Source: Tragulus kanchil (Eukaryota; Chordata; Mammalia; Artiodactyla; Tragulidae). Taken from it: DNA of 64,000 nt. The notes beneath the pieces were generated by a model. The model was not told where the DNA came from, ran no database searches, and saw only the letters and a list, made by a program, of their open reading frames with translations. Positions 45,401-56,871 of this stretch are shown here, piece by piece. The position numbers and the translations under genes are program-made. The stretch spans positions 6,076,001 to 6,140,000 of the forward strand of contig JAIOJX010000004.1 of NCBI GenBank assembly GCA_022376925.1, given 5' to 3'. Each line of letters begins with the position of its first letter. Within the stretch, counting starts at the first letter, position 1.

Positions 45401-45924
45401 CACCTACTCCAGCCCACTGAACAGCCTTAATTCGTCTCCCTTCACAGCAAAGACAGTGTCATCGGGGTGAGCATACTATCTGGTTGAGAAGGGGAAAGTC
45501 TTTCTGTCTTTTTCTTAAACCAGATTTTGCTTCAGGGTCATTTAAATGTTGCTGTGGTTTATAGAGTTTGTTGCACTTTCTAAGTATCTTTTAATTGCTA
45601 AGCATTACTTGAGGCTCCAGGGCAAAGGTGCTCAGGTTTTTTTTTGTGTTAAACAAGATGAAGCAACAAACAAGGAAGAGCAAGATATTCCAAGAAGAGG
45701 CTGGACTGGCTGGGTGCTGAGGTCCTCTGAGCATTACCATCTTATGAGTCATATTGCTCGTCTGTCTGTCGCCTCCCACCATAAACCTGGTGGGGCCACA
45801 GTAAGTGCCCATCGGTGCACCTTCTAACCTTGTGTCCCCAATTCACCCAGAGAAGAAAGTAGTCTTGGGGCCAGACAGCAAGTTGGCTTTCAGACTGGGC
45901 TCACTGTTCAGTGGGATCCTTCGA
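45401..45924. other. No recognisable feature
   Basis: Unassigned DNA. The 93-codon plus frame at 45546-45827 has no motif or coding bias I can identify. Confidence 0.45.
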
Positions 45925-46025
45925 GACGATGGAGACAGCCTGGAGTGATTTGACCAAGATCACAGAGTGAAAGTTACGGAGGAAGCCTAGAACTGACATC
46001 CCTGCATTCTCAGGGAATGTGCTAC
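45925..46025 (-). mobile_element. MIR fragment, antisense
   Basis: TGATTTGACCAAGATCACAGAGTGAAAGTTACGGAGG and CTAGAACTGACATCCCTGCATTCTC resemble antisense MIR. Confidence 0.5.
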
Positions 46026-46075
46026 GTGCTGCATGACACAAATGCCCCCAAAGCTCTCAGAATCATTGTGCATGA

Positions 46076-46128
46076 ATGTGTGTTTGTGTGCTTATGTGTG
46101 TGTGTCTGTGTGCGTGTGCTGGGTGTAT
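46076..46128. repeat. (TG)n microsatellite
   Basis: Interrupted TG repeat: GTGTGTTTGTGTGCTTATGT followed by GTGTGTGTCTGTGTGCGTG. Confidence 0.85.
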
Positions 46129-46324
46129 TGCTCTGGGACCGGGAGAACAATGCTGTCCTGTGTTCCCTCTCCTTCTCCCCTCTCTAACACACGTGTGTTC
46201 CAGGGAATGTAGTATTTGGTAGTATCAATGGCAGCCTTGGGACAAGGTCAAGATTCCTAAGAGGTGGGCTGCGGTCTGAGGCTTGCACACACAGAGGTGC
46301 GGACACCTCTGTTACATCACCTGG

Positions 46325-46490
46325 GAATGTGTCTCCCAAAGAGTGGTCCCAGGACTGAGAGCAGTGGCAATACCTGAGAGCTTGTCAGGAATGCGGCATC
46401 TCGGGTCCCAGTCTGGACCTATGATTGAAAAGGTACATTTTAAAAAGATGCCAAGGTGATGGGTAGGTGTGTTAAAGTCTGAGTAACACA
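46325..46490. mobile_element. MER5A-like hAT DNA transposon remnant
   Basis: CCCAAAGAGTGGTCCCAGGACTGAGAGCAG, GAATGCGGCATCTCGGGTCCCAGTCTGGACC and TTAAAGTCTGAGTAACAC follow MER5A from end to end. Confidence 0.7.
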
Positions 46491-46844
46491 GACTAGGGGA
46501 TGGTAGGGCCCCACAAGCTGACATATACGTACGGGCTGCTGTTTGCAGGCTTCTGGACTAGATGTGTGAAAACAAGGAGTTTGTTTCATATGTGACTTAG
46601 ATTAAAAGTTAAAAATTGCTTGGAGCACCATGTTGAGAAGTATTAATTGACCCGTTCTGATTAATTAGTGGTTTCTGGCATAGGTGTGAGATGGGGGATT
46701 GGGTCTTGTGGGCTAGGTACTGGCCATCACTAAACTAGAAGACATCAGGAGGCTCTTGTGTCTCTGACATTCTCTAACCTTGACGCTGGTGAACCATGCT
46801 TGAGTCAAAGCCTGGGTGATGTCTTCTCGAAGTCTCATTGGCTC
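46491..46844. other. No recognisable feature
   Basis: Unassigned DNA left of duplication O. Confidence 0.5.
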
Positions 46845-46849
46845 TGCTA

Positions 46850-47010
46850 GCTCTCTGACCTTGGGAAAATCACATATGTGCCCAGAGCCTCAAATTCCAC
46901 TCTTGCTCCTGTCTGACTTTAGATTCTTTGGGAAGCTTAAATGAGACAGAGAATACCAGGGAGCTTGTGAATATGAATATGCTGTAAAAGTAACAGGTAT
47001 TTTTAAAATG
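46850..47010 (+). mobile_element. MIR fragment
   Basis: CTCTCTGACCTTGGGAAAATCAC, CCTCAAATTCCACTC and GGGAAGCTTAAATGAGAC are sense MIR. Copy at 47978-48138. Confidence 0.6.
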
Positions 47011-47896
47011 ATGATGAGAATAATGAAAGACCCAGAGAGTGTCAGTGGTATTTGCAGAGAACAGGGAATTAATGGCCAAGTCAGGGTCAGAATTCAAGTG
47101 TTTTGATTCCCAGGTATGCTGACTGCCTCTTGAGATCAGCCCTAGACTCCATTTCTAAACCTTTGAACAAAGAAATCCTACAGATGCATGCACCCAAACT
47201 GAGTGGTGGTGATGTGATGTGGTAACTGCTATCCCACATAGATGTATTATCCCTTTTAGTTATTACAGCAACTCCAGAAGTGGGTGTTTTGCATACCCCC
47301 TGCTCTATACGAAGAAACTAAGGCTGAGTGTGTTCCTTTCCTGAATGTTTTGCTTTTTAATTGGAGGATGATGCTTTAATACAATGGCGGAAGTTCAGGC
47401 CCCATGATAGGCCAGTGGGTTGGGGATGGGAGGAGAGATCTCCTGGGGTAGAGACTGGAGTATTCCAGTGCTCCCGAAATTACACCACAGCAGTGGTAGC
47501 TGGCCTGCCAAGAAAGCCTGGCAGGAACTGAGTTTGTCTCGTTGTAGCAGTGTGTGCTTTCCTGCCCCTTTCAGCCCTAAGACACTGTCACTGGCAGTCC
47601 TGGGAGCAAGGAAGTACCCAGCCAAGTTGGAAGGCAAAGTCTCCAGCTGGCAAAGGTAGGGCCCCGGATCTGGGCATGACCAGGCTGCTGTGCTGCATGT
47701 TCACAGTGTAAAGCCCATCTCCAAATTAAATCTTCTGGACTCCTCACTTGGGGAGAGGTGAGGAAGGGCAAGTGAGCAGAACAGAGGTGAGAGAACAGGA
47801 GTCATTTTTCCATCCTCGAGAGTTGGAGGCCCAAGTAATCCTGGGATGAGTGCATTAGCCCCTAGTGTAAATCTAATAAGTAGGGTTCATAAATGG
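47011..47896. other. Unassigned DNA (duplication O)
   Basis: Possible antisense MIR trace at about 47050-47110. Frames of 64-80 codons around 47395-47771 and their duplicates at 48523-48899 overlap in several frames and show no conserved motif. Confidence 0.45.
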
Positions 47897-49024
47897 ATTT
47901 AGCCAAGTAGCACAGTGGTTAAGTGTTTGGGTCCTGCACTGTCGACTCAAACTCATGTCCTCTGGCAATTTTTGCTAGCTCTCTGACCTTGGGAAAATCA
48001 CATATGTGCCCAGAGCCTCAAATTCCACTCTTGCTCCTGTCTGACTTTAGATTCTTTGGGAAGCTTAAATGAGACAGAGAATACCAGGGAGCTTGTGAAT
48101 ATGAATATGCTGTAAAAGTAACAGGTATTTTTAAAATGATGATGAGAATAATGAAAGACCCAGAGAGTGTCAGTGGTATTTGCAGAGAACAGGGAATTAA
48201 TGGCCAAGTCAGGGTCAGAATTCAAGTGTTTTGATTCCCAGGTATGCTGACTGCCTCTTGAGATCAGCCCTAGACTCCATTTCTAAACCTTTGAACAAAG
48301 AAATCCTACAGATGCATGCACCCAAACTGAGTGGTGGTGATGTGATGTGGTAACTGCTATCCCACATAGATGTATTATCCCTTTTAGTTATTACAGCAAC
48401 TCCAGAAGTGGGTGTTTTGCATACCCCCTGCTCTATACGAAGAAACTAAGGCTGAGTGTGTTCCTTTCCTGAATGTTTTGCTTTTTAATTGGAGGATGAT
48501 GCTTTAATACAATGGCGGAAGTTCAGGCCCCATGATAGGCCAGTGGGTTGGGGATGGGAGGAGAGATCTCCTGGGGTAGAGACTGGAGTATTCCAGTGCT
48601 CCCGAAATTACACCACAGCAGTGGTAGCTGGCCTGCCAAGAAAGCCTGGCAGGAACTGAGTTTGTCTCGTTGTAGCAGTGTGTGCTTTCCTGCCCCTTTC
48701 AGCCCTAAGACACTGTCACTGGCAGTCCTGGGAGCAAGGAAGTACCCAGCCAAGTTGGAAGGCAAAGTCTCCAGCTGGCAAAGGTAGGGCCCCGGATCTG
48801 GGCATGACCAGGCTGCTGTGCTGCATGTTCACAGTGTAAAGCCCATCTCCAAATTAAATCTTCTGGACTCCTCACTTGGGGAGAGGTGAGGAAGGGCAAG
48901 TGAGCAGAACAGAGGTGAGAGAACAGGAGTCATTTTTCCATCCTCGAGAGTTGGAGGCCCAAGTAATCCTGGGATGAGTGCATTAGCCCCTAGTGTAAAT
49001 CTAATAAGTAGGGTTCATAAATGG

Positions 49025-49265
49025 ATTTAGCCAAGTAGCACAGTGGTTAAGTGTTTGGGTCCTGCACTGTCGACTCAAACTCATGTCCTCTGCCATCATT
49101 CACTACTTATGTGATGATGGGCAGGTTTAATGCTCTTTGCCTCTCAGTTTTTTAGTCTGTGATGTAGAACCTGTCTCCCAGGAGTGGTCATCAAGGAAGA
49201 CTCAGTAAGGCAATGCATATAAATTCGTCATAGTACCTGTCACAACAAGTATGCAATACAGAATG
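49025..49265 (+). mobile_element. MIR SINE, near full length
   Basis: TTAGCCAAGTAGCACAGTGGTTAAGTG, GTCCTGCACTGTCGACTCAAACTC, CTTATGTGATGATGGGCAGG and CCTGTCACAACAAGTATGC cover most of MIR including its tRNA-like head. The 5' third is duplicated at 47897-47964. Confidence 0.8.
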
Positions 49266-49267
49266 TT

Positions 49268-49602
49268 GTTTTTGTGTTGTTCAGTTGCTAAGTTGTATCT
49301 GATTCTTTGCGACCCCATGAACTGCAGCATGCCAGGCTTCCCTGTCCTTCATCATCTCCCAGAGTTTGCTCAGATTCATGTCCATTGAGTCAGTGATGCT
49401 ATCTAGTCATCTTATCTTCTGCCTCCCCCTTCTCCTTTTGTCTTCCATCTTTTTCAGCATCAGGGTCTTTTCCAATGAGTCATCTCTTCACCTCAGGTGG
49501 CCAAAGTATTAGAGAGCTTCAGCTTCTGCGTCAGTCCTTCCAATGAATATTCAGGATTGATTTCCTTTAAGATTGACTGGTCTGATCTCCTTGCAAAACA
49601 GG
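49268..49602 (-). mobile_element. BovB fragment, antisense
   Basis: GTTCAGTTGCTAAGTTGTATCTG, CATGTCCATTGAGTCAGTGATGC, CCAATGAGTCATCTCTTCACCTCAGGTGGCC and GACTGGTCTGATCTCCTTGC are the reverse complement of the 3' part of BovB. A 5'-cut copy is at 50482-50688. Confidence 0.85.
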
Positions 49603-50228
49603 GTAGCTTAAAAATAGTGCTATTGTGAGTATCATTGCCACCATCATGACTGTTGAGGTGTCCCAGGGAGGTCCAATAAGTAACAGTTCTTTTCCCTGCC
49701 TGTTCTGCATCAGTGATGAAGTCAGAGAAAGGAGGCAGTCTGGTGGGAAGTCAAAACATCACCTTTATAACTGGAGAGTTGACGCCAGAGGCTGTGGCTC
49801 ATGGAGAGTGACTATTACAGAGAGAGGATTACAGAGTGACTCTCCCATCCTGGCCAGCACTCACCCACATTTAGGCAAGCCCACTCCTACATGGTTTACA
49901 ATCCTGAGGCTGGGGATGAGCTCACTGCAGGTCACCTGGCTCTCAACAAGGAAGAAAGAAAATTTAGAGCTTCCTCTACCTTACCCACAAATTGCTATTC
50001 ACATAAACCACTCTTCCTGCTGGAGGTAGGTATTGGGATGGGGAAAAAGGAGCGAGGAAAGGGATTTTACAGGATTGAATGTTGCTCCAAATGGAAGGAA
50101 TATCAACAGTGGATGAGAAGGGTGTCTCCAACCTTCACCATGGGAAAAATTCACCATGTTCTGAGCATGTTTGCTATTTGGAGATCACATAAAACTATCC
50201 CCACCATCAGGCAACAGATTTATTTTCA
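49603..50228. other. Unassigned DNA with overlapping 134- and 113-codon frames
   Basis: The plus-strand frames 49625-50029 and 49891-50232 are among the longest in the window outside repeats, and both are duplicated at 50711-51318. They overlap each other in different frames, lack a recognisable domain or start context, and the first begins just beyond a BovB. I do not call a gene. Confidence 0.45.
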
Positions 50229-50239
50229 GTAGTCCCTAT

Positions 50240-50364
50240 GGAATGTGTGCTTAGTTGCTCAATCATTGTCTGACCTTTGCTACCCTATGGACGGCAGCCC
50301 ACCAGACTCCTCTGTCCAGGGGGTTCTCCAAGAATACTGACATGGGTGGGCATGCCCTCCTGAA
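50240..50364 (-). mobile_element. Bov-tA/Bov-A partial, antisense
   Basis: GCTTAGTTGCTCAATCATTGTCTGACC, CTACCCTATGGACGGCAGCCCACCAG and CCAAGAATACTGACATGGGTGGGCATGCCCTCC. The tRNA head is missing. Copies at 51326-51450 and 52417-52541 (P/Q triplication). Confidence 0.75.
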
Positions 50365-51314
50365 CTGTGTAACGATCAGAAGTAATCATTATTTTCTTGA
50401 TTCAATCTTTAGTTTTAAAGCAATTGACACACAGGGCAGAAGAGTTTTATGTTTAATGGTCCTTCATCATTTTGTCTTCGCATGCTATCTAGTCATCTTA
50501 TCTTCTGCCTCCCCCTTCTCCTTTTGTCTTCCATCTTTTTCAGCATCAGGGTCTTTTCCAATGAGTCATCTCTTCACCTCAGGTGGCCAAAGTATTAGAG
50601 AGCTTCAGCTTCTGCGTCAGTCCTTCCAATGAATATTCAGGATTGATTTCCTTTAAGATTGACTGGTCTGATCTCCTTGCAAAACAGGGTAGCTTAAAAA
50701 TAGTGCTATTGTGAGTATCATTGCCACCATCATGACTGTTGAGGTGTCCCAGGGAGGTCCAATAAGTAACAGTTCTTTTCCCTGCCTGTTCTGCATCAGT
50801 GATGAAGTCAGAGAAAGGAGGCAGTCTGGTGGGAAGTCAAAACATCACCTTTATAACTGGAGAGTTGACGCCAGAGGCTGTGGCTCATGGAGAGTGACTA
50901 TTACAGAGAGAGGATTACAGAGTGACTCTCCCATCCTGGCCAGCACTCACCCACATTTAGGCAAGCCCACTCCTACATGGTTTACAATCCTGAGGCTGGG
51001 GATGAGCTCACTGCAGGTCACCTGGCTCTCAACAAGGAAGAAAGAAAATTTAGAGCTTCCTCTACCTTACCCACAAATTGCTATTCACATAAACCACTCT
51101 TCCTGCTGGAGGTAGGTATTGGGATGGGGAAAAAGGAGCGAGGAAAGGGATTTTACAGGATTGAATGTTGCTCCAAATGGAAGGAATATCAACAGTGGAT
51201 GAGAAGGGTGTCTCCAACCTTCACCATGGGAAAAATTCACCATGTTCTGAGCATGTTTGCTATTTGGAGATCACATAAAACTATCCCCACCATCAGGCAA
51301 CAGATTTATTTTCA

Positions 51315-53498
51315 GTAGTCCCTATGGAATGTGTGCTTAGTTGCTCAATCATTGTCTGACCTTTGCTACCCTATGGACGGCAGCCCACCAGACTCCTCTG
51401 TCCAGGGGGTTCTCCAAGAATACTGACATGGGTGGGCATGCCCTCCTGAACTGTGTAACGATCAGAAGTAATCATTATTTTCTTGATTCAATCTTTAGTT
51501 TTAAAGCAATTGACACACAGGGCAGAAGAGTTTTATGTTTAATGGTACTACTCAGAGTCAGTAAAATATTTCACATCTCAGCTATACTTTTCACTTACCA
51601 AACAAAAATATTGCACTTTGCATTTTTCACTGGTTTAAACTTTAAAGTACAGTAAAACCTTCAAATGGTTACATGGGATGAAAAAACTGAATGATCTGAA
51701 GTTTTGTTTTTCCTTCTTTTCATTTATTTATTTATTTTTCCAAATCTACTGCTTAAACACTGAAATATATAGAACTGAGTTGGCCAAAAAATTTGTTTAC
51801 TTCAACAAATGGTGCTGGGAAAATTGGACAGCTACATGCAAAAAAATGAAGTTGGAACATTCCCTGACACCATGCACAAAGGTCAACTCAAAATGGATTC
51901 AAGACCTAAATGTAAGACCAGAAACCATAAAACTCTTGGAGGAGAATATAGGCAAAACACTCAAGGACATCAATCAAAGCAAGATCTTCTCTGACCCACC
52001 TACTAGAATAGCGGAACTCAAAAGGAAAATGAACATGTGGAACCTCATGAAACTTAAAAGCTTTTGTACAGCAAAAGAAATCACAAAAAAGCTGAACAGA
52101 CAGCCCACAGAATGGGAGAAAATCATAGCAAATGAATCAACCCACAAATAATTAATCTCCAAAATCTACAAGCAACTCAGACAACTCAGCACCGGAAAAA
52201 TGAACAACCCAATCAAAAAACGGGAAAAGGACCTAAACAGACACCTCTCCAAAGAGGACATACAGATGGCCCCAAAACACATGAAATGATGCTCAATTTC
52301 ACTTATAATTAGAGAAGTACAAATCAAAACTACAATGAGATATCACTTCACACCCATCAGAATGGCCATCATCCACAAATCAATAGACAATAAATGCTGG
52401 AGAGGGTAGTCCCTATGGAATGTGTGCTTAGTTGCTCAATCATTGTCTGACCTTTGCTACCCTATGGACGGCAGCCCACCAGACTCCTCTGTCCAGGGGG
52501 TTCTCCAAGAATACTGACATGGGTGGGCATGCCCTCCTGAACTGTGTAACGATCAGAAGTAATCATTATTTTCTTGATTCAATCTTTAGTTTTAAAGCAA
52601 TTGACACACAGGGCAGAAGAGTTTTATGTTTAATGGTACTACTCAGAGTCAGTAAAATATTTCACATCTCAGCTATACTTTTCACTTACCAAACAAAAAT
52701 ATTGCACTTTGCATTTTTCACTGGTTTAAACTTTAAAGTACAGTAAAACCTTCAAATGGTTACATGGGATGAAAAAACTGAATGATCTGAAGTTTTGTTT
52801 TTCCTTCTTTTCATTTATTTATTTATTTTTCCAAATCTACTGCTTAAACACTGAAATATATAGAACTGAGTTGGCCAAAAAATTTGTTTACTTCAACAAA
52901 TGGTGCTGGGAAAATTGGACAGCTACATGCAAAAAAATGAAGTTGGAACATTCCCTGACACCATGCACAAAGGTCAACTCAAAATGGATTCAAGACCTAA
53001 ATGTAAGACCAGAAACCATAAAACTCTTGGAGGAGAATATAGGCAAAACACTCAAGGACATCAATCAAAGCAAGATCTTCTCTGACCCACCTACTAGAAT
53101 AGCGGAACTCAAAAGGAAAATGAACATGTGGAACCTCATGAAACTTAAAAGCTTTTGTACAGCAAAAGAAATCACAAAAAAGCTGAACAGACAGCCCACA
53201 GAATGGGAGAAAATCATAGCAAATGAATCAACCCACAAATAATTAATCTCCAAAATCTACAAGCAACTCAGACAACTCAGCACCGGAAAAATGAACAACC
53301 CAATCAAAAAACGGGAAAAGGACCTAAACAGACACCTCTCCAAAGAGGACATACAGATGGCCCCAAAACACATGAAATGATGCTCAATTTCACTTATAAT
53401 TAGAGAAGTACAAATCAAAACTACAATGAGATATCACTTCACACCCATCAGAATGGCCATCATCCACAAATCAATAGACAATAAATGCTGGAGAGGGT
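51315..53498. repeat. Tandem duplication Q (period 1091)
   Basis: Copy 1 is 51315-52407 and copy 2 is 52406-53498, joined with no filler at a shared GT. Copy 1 passes from GGAGAGGGT to AGTCCC, copy 2 from GGAGAGGGT to GCAGAGAAAAGG, the natural L1 ORF2 continuation. It duplicates the 5' part of an L1 insertion together with half of its mariner target. Confidence 0.95.
51773..51795. mobile_element. Left half of a mariner MITE (ruminant Mariner1-like)
   Basis: GAGTTGGCCAAAAAATTTG matches the terminal inverted repeat of an ~80-bp ruminant mariner MITE. The matching right half is at 54236-54296. It is split by the L1 at 51796. A duplicate of this half is at 52864-52886. Confidence 0.75.
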
Positions 53499-54225
53499 GC
53501 AGAGAAAAGGGAACACTCCTGCATTGCTGCTGGGAATGTAGATTGATACAGCCTCTATGGATGATAGTATGGATATTCCTGAAAAAACTACAAATAGAAG
53601 CACCATACAACCCAGCAATCCCACTCTTAGGCTTATACCCTGATGAAATCCAAACTGAAAGAACCACCTGTACCCCAATGTTCATTGCAGCTCTCTATAC
53701 AATAGCTAGAACATGGAAGCAACCTAGACGTCCATTGATGAACGAATGGATCCAAAAGCCCTGGTACATATATACAATGAAATACTACACAGCTATAAAA
53801 AGAAATGCAGAAGAATCAGCCCTAATGAGGTGGCTGGATCTAGAACGTCTCATAAAAAGTGAAGTCAGTCAGAAAGAGAAGAACAAATACAATATATTAA
53901 CACATATACACAGAATCTAGTAGGATGGTGACGATGGCACATGCAGTGAAGTGATGGAAAGACAGACATAGTCAGTGGACATATAGACATTGTGGGGAAG
54001 GAACAGTGGGTGGGAGGTGTAAAGGAAGTAGCATGAAGGCCCACACTATCATAAGTGAAGAAAATAGCTCTAGTCATTGCTCTGTGAGAAAAGGGGATCC
54101 TTCGGGGGTGCTGTGTGATGGTCAGGAGGGGTGGGACTAATCTGAGAACATACATATCTGTAAACAACAAAACTCTGTAAAAGTTAAAAGTAAAATAAAG
54201 GTTTAAAAAGTAATAATAAAATTAA
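51796..54225 (+). mobile_element. Ruminant L1, 5'-truncated, inserted in a mariner MITE
   Basis: ORF2 C-terminal coding sequence, 3' UTR and an A-rich tail (54221-54231). AAAAAATTTG flanks it at 51786-51795 and 54226-54235, the expected target-site duplication. Duplication Q adds 1091 bases; the true insert is about 1.34 kb. The 3' UTR end (GTAAACAACAAAACTCTGTAAAAG) is the same family as the antisense L1 at 10535. Confidence 0.9.
51798..53920 (+). pseudogene. L1 ORF2 C-terminal remnant
   Basis: The frame reads [20 protein letters not shown] and [12 protein letters not shown], then a TAA at 52149-52151 (copy 53240-53242). Coding similarity resumes at 53426 ([16 protein letters not shown]), passes the Cys/His-rich [18 protein letters not shown] and reaches the natural ORF2 end at 53920 ([12 protein letters not shown]). 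Endonuclease and reverse transcriptase domains are absent. Stop-containing and non-functional. Confidence 0.88.
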
Positions 54226-54235
54226 AAAAAATTTG

Positions 54236-54296
54236 AGTTTTTCTTTAACATCTTCTGGAAAAACTCGAACAAATTTTTGGCCTACCCAATATGATA
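54236..54296. mobile_element. Right half of the mariner MITE
   Basis: AGTTTTTCTTTAACATCTTC, GGAAAAACTCGAAC and AAATTTTTGGCCTACCCA complete the MITE. Its outer end is the inverted counterpart of the left half. Mariner MITEs are mobilised by a Tc1/mariner transposase in trans and encode nothing. Confidence 0.75.
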
Positions 54297-54629
54297 GGGC
54301 TTGGAGACAGAGACTGTGGCTGAAGGGACCTCATGGGATTTTGAATTGTCACTCTTGAAATTACTGTGTGAAGCTGAGCCCACCTGTTTTATTTACCTAT
54401 TTTTAAAATTTGGCAGTGACCTCAGCAATTGTTTGTAACTTAGGCAACCCAATTTTGAGGGGGAGGTGGGTTGGGGAATGTGTATTTTGTCACTGGCGTT
54501 GTTCAGAATTTGAATGTGGCAGTGATAGAAAGTGGATGATTTCTGGTCACTTTAAGAATTATTGCTTAAATTCTCTATGGGCGGTATACACCTTACTGTC
54601 CATGCCCAGGACCAGCTGATCCCACGGTC
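54297..54629. other. No recognisable feature
   Basis: Unassigned DNA at the left edge of duplication R. Confidence 0.5.
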
Positions 54630-54830
54630 TGGCCCTTGTTACAGCACTGAGTAAAAGCTGCATGGGGTTGGATTGGGAGTTAGAATTTCTGGGTTCTCTC
54701 CTTCTAAGATGCAATTCTCAGTTCCTAACTGGAGACTTCTCATTTTCCTCTTTGAGCCTCAGTTTTCCTAACTATAAATTTAGGGAGCTGCCCTGCGTCA
54801 TCTCTCAAAGTTCTTTTGCGCTCCAAACTC
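54630..54830 (+). mobile_element. MIR fragment
   Basis: GGGAGTTAGAATTTCTGGGTTCTC, CTTTGAGCCTCAGTTTTCCTAACTATAAATTTAGGG and CTCTCAAAGTTCTTTTGC are sense MIR. Copy at 55789-55990. Confidence 0.7.
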
Positions 54831-54959
54831 TGGTTTGAGAAGTCATCTTTCATCAGGTAGAGAAAGACTGGAGAATGCATTTGGAATCTAGATTTGTCTC
54901 CGTTCAGGGAGCTGCCCTGATTTATGGGGAGGAGTCAGTGGAGGGAGATCATCTGCCTT

Positions 54960-55085
54960 TGATTTATGTCAGGGGCAGGAACGCTCTGGCTTCCGCAGCT
55001 CCTGTGCAGCCGAGGATGAAGGAGAGGAAGTTTCCGGCGTGACTGTGAGAGGGAAGATGCAGCTATGACCTCGCGAGGGTGGAAA
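54960..55085. promoter_or_regulatory. CpG-enriched patch with BANP-like palindrome (tentative)
   Basis: Seven CpG fall within about 90 bases while surrounding DNA is CpG-poor. It holds the perfect palindrome CCTCGCGAGG (55069-55078), close to the TCTCGCGAGA promoter element bound by BANP, and facing GGAA/TTCC cores in GGAAGTTTCC (55026-55035). Copy at about 56118-56242. No transcript or gene start is visible, so regulatory function is inference only. Confidence 0.3.
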
Positions 55086-55099
55086 GGATGGCTCCTGCC

Positions 55100-55310
55100 A
55101 ACATTTGTTTAGTGCTTATTATATGCTAGGCCTAGGATTGTCATATCATAATTATTGATTAAGTCACTATTCTTTAAGCCTGCTTAACTGATGAAGAAAT
55201 TAAAATTGTGTTCAAGGTCATAGTGTTGGTAAATGGCAATCATGGGATATGAGCCCAGGTGGTCTGGCTCTAGATTCTGTCTTTTAATCACTGTGGTAGG
55301 AGTTAGGGAT
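55100..55310 (-). mobile_element. MIR fragment, antisense
   Basis: TTAGTGCTTATTATATGCTAGGCC, CTGATGAAGAAATTAAAATTG, AAGGTCATAGTGTTGGTAAATGGC and GGTCTGGCTCTAGATTCTG are antisense MIR. Copy at 56257-56467. An unrelated old LINE-like piece (CTGCCTTCATGGAGCTTATAG) follows near 55390. Confidence 0.75.
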
Positions 55311-56871
55311 GTGAGTTGCTCTTCTCTCCTAGGCATGGTGTACCTCAACTCAAGGCTGGCCATGTCTCTTCTGGGTACTGGAGTCACAGTCCCTGCCTTC
55401 ATGGAGCTTATAGTCCAGTGGGGGAAAGATGTTAAATAAGCAGCAAAACAGTTATTTAATTATGCTTGTCCTTATTTAACTTATATGTGCATGTAAAGGT
55501 ATGGAGACTGTTTTTTCCTAAATGTTATGGGTAGTCCAAAAAGAGCTATGAGCTCTTTTCTAATCATAGCTTTTCTCTGAAATCTTACATGTTACTTTTA
55601 TTATATCTCACTTTGTTTAAAAATGTGGCATATTTTACAGTACATTGTCAAAATGTCACATTGTTCTTTATCAAAAAAAATTACCTTGTAACCAAGACTG
55701 TTTTTTTTTCTGTCAAATTATTGCTTAAATTCTCTATGGGCGGTATACACCTTACTGTCCATGCCCAGGACCAGCTGATCCCACGGTCTGGCCCTTGTTA
55801 CAGCACTGAGTAAAAGCTGCATGGGGTTGGATTGGGAGTTAGAATTTCTGGGTTCTCTCCTTCTAAGATGCAATTCTCAGTTCCTAACTGGAGACTTCTC
55901 ATTTTCCTCTTTGAGCCTCAGTTTTCCTAACTATAAATTTAGGGAGCTGCCCTGCGTCATCTCTCAAAGTTCTTTTGCGCTCCAAACTCTGGTTTGAGAA
56001 GTCATCTTTCATCAGGTAGAGAAAGACTGGCGTCTGCATTTGGAATCTAGATTTGTCTCCGTTCAGGAGCTGCCCTGATTTATGGGGAGGAGTCAGTGGA
56101 GGAGATCATCTGCCTTTGATTTATGTCAGGGGCAGGAACGCTCTGGCTTCCGCAGCTCCTGTGCAGCCGAGGATGAAGGAGAGGAAGTTTCCGGCGTGAC
56201 TGTGAGAGGGAAGATGCAGCTATGACCTCGCGAGGGTGGAAAGGATGGCTCCTGCCAACATTTGTTTAGTGCTTATTATATGCTAGGCCTAGGATTGTCA
56301 TATCATAATTATTGATTAAGTCACTATTCTTTAAGCCTGCTTAACTGATGAAGAAATTAAAATTGTGTTCAAGGTCATAGTGTTGGTAAATGGCAATCAT
56401 GGGATATGAGCCCAGGTGGTCTGGCTCTAGATTCTGTCTTTTAATCACTGTGGTAGGAGTTAGGGATGTGAGTTGCTCTTCTCTCCTAGGCATGGTGTAC
56501 CTCAACTCAAGGCTGGCCATGTCTCTTCTGGGTACTGGAGTCACAGTCCCTGCCTTCATGGAGCTTATAGTCCAGTGGGGGAAAGATGTTAAATAAGCAG
56601 CAAAACAGTTATTTAATTATGCTTGTCCTTATTTAACTTATATGTGCATGTAAAGGTATGGAGACTGTTTTTTCCTAAATGTTATGGGTAGTCCAAAAAG
56701 AGCTATGAGCTCTTTTCTAATCATAGCTTTTCTCTGAAATCTTACATGTTACTTTTATTATATCTCACTTTGTTTAAAAAAATGTGGCATATTTTACAGT
56801 ACATTGTCAAAAATGTCACATTGTTCTTTATCCAAAACAAATGAAATGTACCTTGTAACCAAGACTCTCTT

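Larger units (their letters stand above)
46845..49092. repeat. Tandem duplication O (period 1128)
   Basis: Copy 1 is 46845-47964 and copy 2 is 47973-49092, with junction GCAATTTT. Copy 1 stops in the middle of a MIR that runs on uninterrupted after copy 2, so copy 2 carries the natural right flank. Confidence 0.95.
49396..51546. repeat. Tandem duplication P (period 1086)
   Basis: Copy 1 is 49396-50460 and copy 2 is 50482-51546, with a 21-base junction at 50461-50481. Copy 2 starts inside a BovB fragment. Overlap with Q makes 50229-50460 triplicated (also 51315-51546 and 52406-52637). Confidence 0.95.
54557..56871. repeat. Tandem duplication R (period 1157-1159)
   Basis: Copy 1 is 54557-55715 and copy 2 is 55716-56871. 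Several small differences exist: GAGAATGCAT against GCGTCTGCAT, GGGAGCTG against GGAGCTG, and a degraded copy 1 end around 55670-55715 (TATCAAAAAAAATTACC against TATCCAAAACAAATG). Confidence 0.95.

Noticed and set aside
49625..50029. 134-codon frame as a novel protein
   Set aside because: It overlaps another long frame, has no recognisable domain, no splice or promoter context, and is seen twice only through duplication P.
51678..52151. 157-codon frame as a host gene
   Set aside because: From FNKWCWENW onward it is L1 ORF2; the N-terminal part is unassigned DNA and half of a MITE.
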